This document shows, in pieces, positions 1 through 4,920 of a DNA stretch of 5,764 bases. A model generated the notes under the pieces. It saw only the letters and a list, made by a program, of their open reading frames with translations, made no database searches and was not told the origin of the DNA. The DNA lies in assembly GCA_026785865.1 (NCBI GenBank), contig JAJAZG010000345.1:1-5764 (forward strand), in the 5' to 3' direction. The translations under genes were made by a program, and so were the position numbers. This stretch comes from Pseudanabaena sp. CAN_BIN31. Its GTDB lineage: Bacteria > Cyanobacteriota > Cyanobacteriia > Pseudanabaenales > Pseudanabaenaceae. Within the stretch, counting starts at the first letter, position 1; each line of letters starts with the position of its first letter.

Positions 1-257
1 CGCAACGGATCGCGACGCACTCCTAAAAGTGCTTGACGAGTTGCCTTATTAATATCGGCTTGCATGGCTATACATTCTTGTCTTTTGGACTGCAAACCAA
101 CTTCGGTCGATGCAAACATTGGCGGCAACCGATTTAATGCATAGGCAATTACTTCATCCAGATTATATTGATGCCTAATCCGACTACCTAAGCTCTCAAT
201 TTGAGCACGAGCTTCTGTATAAACAAACTCAATCAGGACATTGCGGCAAGATTCCAT
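1..257 (-). CDS. ComFB-domain protein, 3' end cut by the window edge
   Basis: Eighty-five complete codons are visible from an ATG at 257 running leftwards off the window, so the C-terminus is missing. The visible part is mostly helical, and residues 33-54 (LDEVIAYALNRLPP, then MFASTEVG) match the core of the late-competence ComFB family, whose hallmark is an ALN-x-LPP-x-[YF]-x-x-T-x-x-G stretch. Some cyanobacterial members of this family (CdgR/ComFB) are reported to bind cyclic dinucleotides such as c-di-GMP and to affect motility, competence or cell size; that is family knowledge, and ligand binding here is not shown by the sequence. No clustered Cys motif like that of the Bacillus protein is seen in the visible part. 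The gene starts 6 bases after the stop of the CheW gene, so the two are almost certainly cotranscribed. There is no clear Shine-Dalgarno, consistent with translation coupled to the upstream gene. The family call is fairly sure; the exact role is not. Confidence 0.8.
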   Translation of the reverse strand, partial: MESCRNVLIEFVYTEARAQIESLGSRIRHQYNLDEVIAYALNRLPPMFASTEVGLQSKRQECIAMQADINKATRQALLGVRRDPL

Positions 258-263
258 AGTAAA

Positions 264-725
264 TCATGAATGTAAAATGGTTGATCGCAAAATATTTTCG
301 GCTTTTAGCAAATAAGAAAATTCTTCCTTTTCATTAACATATCCCTTGAAATAGGATCTAAGTGTTGATGGAACTAAACTAATATTTTGCTCAAGGCGAT
401 CGCTCGTAATATTTACAACCCCAAAAATTTTAGGCACGATCAAAGTTAAAGAAAGTTGCTGCACGGATGTCAAAATCACTTCGTAAAGTTCGATATTTTG
501 ATCTAGAGGCTGCAACCCCAACAGCATCGCTAGATCGATCGCCCAATACACGCGACGACGACGGCTCAATATTCCTAAGATACAGGATGGCTTGTTTGGC
601 ACAGGCCTAATATGCGTCGCCTCGATCGTCAAAACTTCTTGAATAAATTCACTTTCCAGTAAGCCAATAGTTTGCGGATCGATCGCAAATTTTAGATAAG
701 TATCAATCCCTGTCTCTTGATTCAT
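264..725 (-). CDS. CheW-like domain protein (pilus/chemotaxis-type adaptor)
   Basis: A 153-residue protein made of one CheW-like domain. CheW proteins are cytoplasmic beta-barrel scaffolds that couple receptors to a CheA-type histidine kinase; in cyanobacteria such modules (Pil/Pix type) often control type IV pilus twitching and phototaxis. The domain opens at YLKF (residues 10-13), continues through IRPVPNKP (39-46) and ILGILSRRRRVYWAIDL (49-65, the counterpart of the usual G-V-hydrophobic-N-x-R-G-x-hydrophobic-x-x-hydrophobic-DL segment), and ends with FKGYV and a YLLKAENIL tail. The usual NxRG turn is replaced by SRRRR, so it is a divergent member. The start at 725 is chosen because AAGGA lies 5 bases upstream; an in-frame ATG at 782 would add 19 residues but has no well-spaced ribosome site and the extension is not part of the domain. 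It is probably first in an operon with the ComFB gene. No CheA, receptor or response regulator lies inside the window. Confidence 0.8.
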   Translation of the reverse strand: MNQETGIDTYLKFAIDPQTIGLLESEFIQEVLTIEATHIRPVPNKPSCILGILSRRRRVYWAIDLAMLLGLQPLDQNIELYEVILTSVQQLSLTLIVPKIFGVVNITSDRLEQNISLVPSTLRSYFKGYVNEKEEFSYLLKAENILRSTILHS

Positions 726-730
726 GACTA

Positions 731-735
731 TCCTT
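731..735 (-). promoter_or_regulatory. Shine-Dalgarno site that decides the CheW gene start
   Basis: Reading the minus strand, AAGGA is followed by 5 bases and then the ATG at 725. This is the best-placed ribosome-binding site among the possible starts of the CheW gene and is the reason for preferring 725 over the upstream ATG at 782. Confidence 0.55.
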
Positions 736-782
736 GGATCTTGAAGGCGATCGCTACTACCTGAGAGTGTTTGCATGAACAT

Positions 783-1028
783 AATGCCAATTTTAGTAAA
801 CCTTAACTATGTATAGCGATCAGTGCGATCTTTTGTATACAGCATGAATGCTGATATTTAGCCTTAAGTTGATTGCCATAGGATTAGGTAGAATTTGATT
901 TGCCTTAAGCAATAAGGCAGCTTGTAAACATAAGTTGCTCACAATGTCAATTTTTAATAACCTTAACAAGGGGCTTAAGCCCCTTGCCTGTTCAAGTTGT
1001 TTCTACAAATTTCGCCAACACAAAAAAA
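783..1028. promoter_or_regulatory. Divergent intergenic region with repeated CCTTAA motifs
   Basis: This non-coding stretch separates the minus-strand CheW operon from the plus-strand Rieske gene and should contain both promoters. CCTTAA followed by C or G occurs at 801, 862, 903 and 961, and a related CTTAAG forms the centre of the palindrome at 967-986. A small inverted repeat (CAGCAT/ATGCTG, 840-853) and a 6-bp hairpin (TGCCTT/AAGGCA, 901-919) are also present. For the CheW direction the best promoter-like pair is TTGACA at 945-950 with TTACAA at 922-927 (17-base spacer, weak -10). For the Rieske direction I see no convincing -35/-10 pair. No protein-coding potential is evident apart from very short ORFs. 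Confidence 0.45.
967..986. repeat. Perfect 20-bp palindrome upstream of the Rieske gene
   Basis: The sequence CAAGGGGC, TTAA, GCCCCTTG is identical to its reverse complement over 20 bases. As RNA it could fold into a G/C-rich hairpin with a TTAA loop; as DNA it could be a dimer operator. It ends 42 bases before the Rieske ATG, so it may sit in that gene's 5' leader. There is no T-run immediately after it on either strand, which makes a simple intrinsic terminator less likely, though a dispersed palindromic repeat is possible. Confidence 0.6.
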
Positions 1029-1475
1029 ATGAATCTGAATCGCCGTAAGTTGCTCTCTTGGTTTGGTTTGGGGTGGCTAGCCAGTCTTCTGCCATCATCC
1101 TTGGTTGGTTGTAGTGATGCGAAGTCTCCTGAAGCGACATCTCTCACTGCTCCCACAGCTTTGGCTGCGGCTCCTAGCGGTAGTTTTAAAGCGATCGGTA
1201 CAGTTGCCCAGCTTGATAAAGATGGACAATTGATATCTGACAAAGTTGCAGTAGTGCGCGATCCTAAAAACGCGAAAAATATATTGGCGGTTAATATCGT
1301 TTGTACTCATAACGGCTGTGATGTGAAATGGAAAGCGACCGACAAAGCCTTTGTCTGTCCTTGTCATGATGCTAAGTTTGCGGCTGACGGTGTAGTCGTT
1401 GAAGGGCCTGCTAACAAACCACTACAACGCTATACTGCCAAAATCGAAAAGGGGCAAGTACTAGTCAGCGTCTAA
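1029..1475 (+). CDS. Small exported Rieske [2Fe-2S] protein, probable Tat lipoprotein
   Basis: A 148-residue single-domain Rieske protein, expected to carry one [2Fe-2S] cluster and to shuttle electrons on the outer (periplasmic or lumenal) side of a membrane. Box 1 is CTHNGC (residues 92-97) and box 2 is CPCH (110-113); C92, H94, C110 and H113 would bind the cluster, and C97 and C112 are placed for the disulphide seen in cytochrome bc1/b6f Rieske proteins. The N-terminus carries RRKLL (5-9), a Tat-like twin-arginine signal, then a hydrophobic stretch and LVGC (25-28), which fits a lipobox with C28 as the lipidated residue. Residues 29-50 are a low-complexity Ala/Ser/Thr/Pro linker. In box 2 the Ser and Tyr that raise the redox potential in bc1/b6f proteins are Ala115 and Phe117. 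ATG at 1029 is chosen over an in-frame TTG at 984 because it places the twin arginines near the N-terminus; no Shine-Dalgarno is clear for either. It is shorter than PetC and is not a standard b6f subunit. The electron partner is unknown. Confidence 0.88.
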   Translation: MNLNRRKLLSWFGLGWLASLLPSSLVGCSDAKSPEATSLTAPTALAAAPSGSFKAIGTVAQLDKDGQLISDKVAVVRDPKNAKNILAVNIVCTHNGCDVKWKATDKAFVCPCHDAKFAADGVVVEGPANKPLQRYTAKIEKGQVLVSV

Positions 1476-1477
1476 AT

Positions 1478-1522
1478 TCCAGAAAGTAAAAGCGTCACAA
1501 AGTGACGCTTTTACTTTCTGGA
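1478..1522. terminator. Perfect 21-bp-arm hairpin after the Rieske gene
   Basis: Arms 1478-1498 and 1502-1522 are exact reverse complements separated by AAA. The inner part (AAAAGCGTCAC/GTGACGCTTTT) has the layout of a bidirectional intrinsic terminator, with a G/C-containing core followed by TTTT and T-rich sequence. It starts 2 bases after the Rieske stop codon. It should separate the Rieske transcript from the protease gene downstream. The outer TCCAGAAAGT extension is longer than termination requires. Confidence 0.75.
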
Positions 1523-1551
1523 GTGGCTGGCTTAGTTAACCGCTAGACAGT

Positions 1552-1589
1552 TATGATAAAAAATACTAACTGGGGACTTGAGATTGAGG
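1552..1589 (+). promoter_or_regulatory. Candidate -10 box and ribosome site for the protease gene
   Basis: Between the hairpin and the protease ATG lie TATGAT (1552-1557), a reasonable -10 sequence without a recognisable -35, and GAGG (1586-1589) spaced 10 bases from the ATG at 1600. Both are plausible but unproven. Their position after the terminator supports independent transcription of the protease gene. Confidence 0.3.
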
Positions 1590-1599
1590 TCTTAGTGTA

Positions 1600-3420
1600 A
1601 TGAAAAAATTTCTGCTCTCGTGCTTATTTTTTGCAGGTCTATTTTGGGCGCTCTCCACCTATCAAGGGTTAGCAGTCGAAGGCGAGTTCGATTCGATGGT
1701 ATTAAATTTTCGCGATAATTTGTCACCTGCTCAGGTCGATCGCGAACTCAAGGCGATCGCTTCAAAATACGGACTCGAACCCAAGTTTAATAGTGCCTTT
1801 TCTAAAACTGAAAAAATTTATATCGTCAAAGGTGATGCTCAAGTCCTCGAAAAGCTAAAGCAGTCGCAAGAACTTCGTGATTTGACTGAGTATGTCGAAG
1901 CAAATTATATTTATTCAATGGACTTTATCGGTGGTGGGGCAACTCCCAATGATCCGATGTATAAAGAGCAGTGGAATTTAAAAGCGATCGATGTCGAAAA
2001 AGCTTGGCAGAGAACCAAGGGTAAGGGGATTACGATCGCTGTTATTGATACTGGCGTGAGTCGAGTTGATGACTTGAAAAATACTAATTTTGTGAAGGGT
2101 TACGATTTTGTGAACGATCGCGAAGATGCTAGTGATGACAATGGACATGGAACCCATGTGGCTGGCACGATCGCCCAATCAACAAATAATAATTTTGGTG
2201 TGGCGGGAATTGCTTATGAAGCGAATATCATGCCTCTCAAAGTGCTATCAGGATCTGGCGGCGGCACAATTTCGGATATTGCTGAGGCGATTATGTTTGC
2301 GGCCGACAATGGCGCAAATGTGATCAATATGAGCTTAGGCGGCGGCGGTGAAAGCAAGCTCATGCAAGATGCGATCGATTATGCCTACAAAAAAGGTGTG
2401 GTAATCGTGGCGGCGGCGGGTAATTCTAATCGCAATGCTGCTTTCTATCCTGCCCGTTATCCCAAAGTAATCGCCGTGTCTGCCACAAGTTCCACTGGTG
2501 AGAAAGCGCCCTATTCTAATTACGGTGCGGGTGTGGATGTGGCGGCTCCTGGTGGCGCGATCGTAAGAGGTGAAAATGGCGAGAATAGCGATACTTCTGG
2601 CGGTATTTTACAAAATACAATTGATCCTAAAACTAAGGAATCTGTATTTCGCGCTTTTCAAGGAACGAGCATGGCTTCGCCCCACGTTACTGGTGTGGTT
2701 GCCCTAATCGAAGCATCAGGAGTAAAAGATCCCGAAAAAGTCGCGCAAATTCTCAAACAATCTTCGCGCAAAGTCGCTGATGATACGCTCAATTATTATG
2801 GTGCAGGACATTTGAACGCGGCGGCGGCGGTAAGTTTAGCTTCGCAAGGTCAACTAGGGATTCCTGATTTCTTGCGCTGGGCGCGGGACAATGGCTATTT
2901 GAGTCCCCGCTTTTGGGTAGATGGTGGCGCGATCGCTTTAGTCCCCAAATTAATGATGATGTTTGGTTCCTATTTATTAGCATGGATACTTAATCGCTGG
3001 TTTCCATTTCGTTGGAATTGGTCATTTTCTAATGGCATCTTTTTTGGAGGCGCAGGTTTATTCTTCCTACGCGGCTTCTATATATTTGATATCACCCAAC
3101 TTCCTTTCCGTATTGCAGGAAGCTCACTGGCTGAGTTAGGAAATGCTTTTTCCAATACAAATGCGCTCAATCCAATTACTGCAAGCGTATTATTACCGCT
3201 TGGTTTATTGCTGATTCTGCTCGGACATCCACAATGGAAATGGTTTGCGATCGGTTCGGCGATCGGGACTTCAGCATGTTTAGCCACGAGTGCAGTCCTT
3301 GCTCCACAAATGATGTGGATTGGTGACGGAATGCCCGCGATCGCATTTCTTAGCATTAACTCATTACTTTGTTTTGGTTGCGCCTATCTATCGATCAAAT
3401 CAGAAACTGCGAGTATCTAA
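1600..3420 (+). CDS. Membrane-anchored subtilisin-family (S8) serine protease
   Basis: A 606-residue S8 family endopeptidase. Residues 1-25 form a signal peptide or signal anchor. Residues about 30-107 look like an inhibitor-I9-type propeptide, ending in the VEANYIYSMD segment typical just before subtilase domains. The catalytic domain spans about 118-415 with a complete triad: D150 in VIDTG, H183 in NGHGTHVAG and S357 in GTSMASPHV, with N275 in AAAGN as the oxyanion residue. After it come about five hydrophobic segments (roughly 443-463, 476-494, 526-542, 547-569, 577-597), so the enzyme is predicted to be held in a membrane with the protease domain outside the cytoplasm. Most subtilases are secreted and lack such a tail. 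GAGG lies 10 bases before the ATG. The next gene's ATG directly follows this stop codon, pointing to cotranscription. Its substrate is unknown; protein quality control or processing of exported proteins are possibilities, not conclusions. An active protease is very likely. Confidence 0.93.
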   Translation: MKKFLLSCLFFAGLFWALSTYQGLAVEGEFDSMVLNFRDNLSPAQVDRELKAIASKYGLEPKFNSAFSKTEKIYIVKGDAQVLEKLKQSQELRDLTEYVEANYIYSMDFIGGGATPNDPMYKEQWNLKAIDVEKAWQRTKGKGITIAVIDTGVSRVDDLKNTNFVKGYDFVNDREDASDDNGHGTHVAGTIAQSTNNNFGVAGIAYEANIMPLKVLSGSGGGTISDIAEAIMFAADNGANVINMSLGGGGESKLMQDAIDYAYKKGVVIVAAAGNSNRNAAFYPARYPKVIAVSATSSTGEKAPYSNYGAGVDVAAPGGAIVRGENGENSDTSGGILQNTIDPKTKESVFRAFQGTSMASPHVTGVVALIEASGVKDPEKVAQILKQSSRKVADDTLNYYGAGHLNAAAAVSLASQGQLGIPDFLRWARDNGYLSPRFWVDGGAIALVPKLMMMFGSYLLAWILNRWFPFRWNWSFSNGIFFGGAGLFFLRGFYIFDITQLPFRIAGSSLAELGNAFSNTNALNPITASVLLPLGLLLILLGHPQWKWFAIGSAIGTSACLATSAVLAPQMMWIGDGMPAIAFLSINSLLCFGCAYLSIKSETASI

Positions 3421-3645
3421 ATGAACATTAAAATTGCGGGAACAGTGGAATATATCGATATCGGTACGGGAACATGGGCGATCGTTACCGATACTGATGA
3501 GCAGTATGAGATTTGGCAACCTGCCCCCGAAGCGATCTTGCAAGAAGGCTTGAAGGTGACGGTTACAGCCAAGATTCGTGATGATGTGATGTCATTTGCG
3601 GCGATCGGTGATGTTTTAGAGATTGAAGATTTCCAGCTTTCATAA
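3421..3645 (+). CDS. Small beta-rich hypothetical protein, possibly OB-fold-like
   Basis: A 74-residue protein without signal peptide, membrane segment or cysteine. Alternating hydrophobic residues suggest about five beta strands: KIAGTVEYIDI, TWAIVTDT, QYEIW, KVTVTAKI and VLEIEDF, with the helix-like EAILQEG between the third and fourth. GTVEYIDIGTGTWAIV followed later by LQEGLKVTVTAKIRDD resembles small OB-fold or SH3-like barrels, but I do not recognise a named family. It is rather acidic. Its ATG follows the protease TAA with no base between, so translation by reinitiation or coupling is likely; only weak GAG-like sequence precedes the start. The last four codons and the stop lie inside the left arm of the terminator hairpin at 3633-3691, which confirms it as the last gene of this unit. 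The linkage makes an accessory or regulatory role with the protease conceivable, but nothing in the sequence shows it. Confidence 0.75.
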   Translation: MNIKIAGTVEYIDIGTGTWAIVTDTDEQYEIWQPAPEAILQEGLKVTVTAKIRDDVMSFAAIGDVLEIEDFQLS

Positions 3646-3691
3646 ACAGAAAAGCCCCGCGAAGCGGGGCTTTTCTGTTTATGAAAGCTGG
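3633..3691. terminator. Perfect 28-bp-arm bidirectional terminator hairpin
   Basis: Arms 3633-3660 and 3664-3691 are exact reverse complements around a GAA loop. The core is AGCCCCGC/GCGGGGCT, flanked by AAAA on the left and TTTT on the right, so it works on paper as an intrinsic terminator in both directions for the convergent protease and isomerase transcription units. The left arm contains the end of the 74-residue ORF, including its stop codon at 3643-3645. The minus-strand isomerase stop lies 20 bases to the right. The loop region reads GCGAAGC (3659-3665), a known unusually stable DNA mini-hairpin sequence. Confidence 0.9.
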
Positions 3692-3710
3692 GTTTGATTT
3701 CATCGCAATT

Positions 3711-4802
3711 TTACGGAATCAGATCGAGAAACATACCCGCGATCGCAGTTTCATTGGCTTTACAAATACCCCGCTCTGTAATCAGCCCTGTGACAAGTCT
3801 CGCAGGAGTGATATCAAATCCATAATTTAAAGCAGAAGTTTCCAATGGAGCGACTCGCACTTTGCCAATATTGCCATCATCTTGCAACCCTTGCATATAT
3901 AGAACTTCATCAGAACTGCGAGTTTCAATCGCAATCTCTTTTATCCCATCCGAGATTTGCATATCAAAAGTAGAACTAGGTAACGCCACATAAAAGGGAA
4001 CATGATTATCAAACGCAGCGAGAGCTTTGAGATATGTACCAATTTTATTGGCAACATCGCCGCTACGAGTAGTGCGATCGGTTCCCACGATGCAGAGATC
4101 GACCTTGCCATATTGCATCAACAATCCACCTGTATTGTCGGCAATTAATGTATGTGGAATCTGCGATTGTCCGAGTTCCCATGCCGTCAAGTTCGCGCCC
4201 TGATTGCGGGGACGAGTTTCATCGACCCACACATGAATGTTAATCCCGCGATCGCTTGCTTCATAAATTGGCGCTAAAGCACTGCCGCGATCGACGATCG
4301 CTAACCATCCTGCATTACAGTGCGTGAGAATATTTACAGGTTCGCCTTGGGGTTTGGTTTTCGCGATCGCCTCAATTAGTTCGCAGCCAAATTTGCCAAT
4401 ATTGCGAGTTCCAATTACATCCTCATCAGCGATCGCGATCGCTTCTTTGAGCGCAACTTCCACTAAGTCTTGTTTATTGATGGCGGCTTTTTCTAATACC
4501 GCCATCATGCGATCAACTGCCCACATCAGGTTTACTGCCGTCGGACGAGCGCGACGGATCGCCGCCGAGAGCGTTTTAATTTGATCGCGATCGCCTTTAC
4601 TTTCTCTAGCCGCTAAGTACACACCAAAGGCGGCAACGTTGCCAATTACGCCCGCACCGCGCACGGTCATCTCTTGAATCGCAAGAGTTGCCTCGGCGCT
4701 AGTTTTTAAAGTTTTAGTAACTAAACGAAAGGGAAGTTGCGTCTGGTCAATCACCACGAGATCGCCACTTTCTAACCAAAATGCTTTGTATGTAGAATTC
4801 AT
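3711..4802 (-). CDS. mtnA: MtnA-type aldose-1-phosphate isomerase (methylthioribose-1-phosphate isomerase family)
   Basis: A 363-residue cytosolic enzyme of the MtnA/eIF2B-alpha-like family. MtnA converts 5-methylthioribose 1-phosphate to 5-methylthioribulose 1-phosphate in methionine salvage. Family landmarks are TVRGAG (46-51), ARPTAVNLMWAVDRM (85-99), LTHCNAG (159-165), DETRPRNQGANLTAWEL (194-210), VGTDR (239-243), GDVANKIGTY (248-257) and FDITPARLVTGLITERG (329-345). C162 and D242 correspond to the catalytic Cys and Asp of characterised MtnA, with the same spacing of 80 residues as in the Bacillus enzyme. VRGAG-x-IG and VGTDRTTRSGD differ from the common VRGAPAIG and GADRIAANGD, so this belongs to a divergent branch that includes some alphaproteobacterial-like enzymes; the related 5-deoxyribose-1-phosphate isomerase (DrdI) is a real alternative. 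ATG at 4802 is chosen over an in-frame TTG at 4829 as it begins just before the domain; GAGGA lies 13 bases upstream, rather far. The gene carries six of the window's HIP1 octamers. Confidence 0.85.
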   Translation of the reverse strand: MNSTYKAFWLESGDLVVIDQTQLPFRLVTKTLKTSAEATLAIQEMTVRGAGVIGNVAAFGVYLAARESKGDRDQIKTLSAAIRRARPTAVNLMWAVDRMMAVLEKAAINKQDLVEVALKEAIAIADEDVIGTRNIGKFGCELIEAIAKTKPQGEPVNILTHCNAGWLAIVDRGSALAPIYEASDRGINIHVWVDETRPRNQGANLTAWELGQSQIPHTLIADNTGGLLMQYGKVDLCIVGTDRTTRSGDVANKIGTYLKALAAFDNHVPFYVALPSSTFDMQISDGIKEIAIETRSSDEVLYMQGLQDDGNIGKVRVAPLETSALNYGFDITPARLVTGLITERGICKANETAIAGMFLDLIP

Positions 4803-4920
4803 GACTTTTTGGATATCCTCGTTGAACAATTGAGCAATCTTTTCTCAATCATCATCTAAGTCCATCCTAAGCGCAAATTTATTTACCACCAATAAACTAC
4901 TCAACATCTGCGGATCTATT
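4803..4920 (-). other. Short spacer between phosphatase and isomerase genes
   Basis: The 118 bases between the two minus-strand genes hold no strong hairpin or T-run terminator; only a weak TTGAG/CTCAA inverted repeat (4830-4848) is visible. No convincing promoter is seen either. This makes readthrough from the phosphatase gene into the isomerase gene plausible. Confidence 0.4.

Noticed and set aside
847..897. Tiny plus-strand ORF of about 16 codons in the divergent intergenic region
   Set aside because: Too short, no ribosome site, and it lies across likely regulatory sequence; nothing supports translation.
967..986. Palindrome read as an intrinsic terminator
   Set aside because: There is no T-run directly after it on either strand and no upstream plus-strand gene for it to terminate, so it is reported only as a palindrome.
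984..1028. TTG at 984 as an upstream start of the Rieske gene
   Set aside because: The TTG overlaps the 20-bp palindrome, has no ribosome site, and would bury the twin-arginine signal 15 residues further in. ATG at 1029 fits an export signal better.
992..1367. Two minus-strand reading frames opposite the Rieske gene
   Set aside because: The plus-strand frame has clear Rieske motifs; the antisense frames have no recognisable protein features and are shadows.
2339..2834. GGCGGCGGCGG-like runs in the protease gene, considered as a repeat element
   Set aside because: They encode Gly-Gly and Ala-Ala stretches in frame within conserved subtilase segments and need no separate explanation.
4324..4584. 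Plus-strand reading frame opposite the isomerase gene
   Set aside because: It is antisense to strongly conserved MtnA motifs and low in recognisable features; a shadow frame kept open by codon bias and HIP1 sites.
4803..4829. TTG at 4829 as the start of the isomerase
   Set aside because: It adds nine residues outside the family domain, and the GAGGA that could serve ATG 4802 lies inside this extension.
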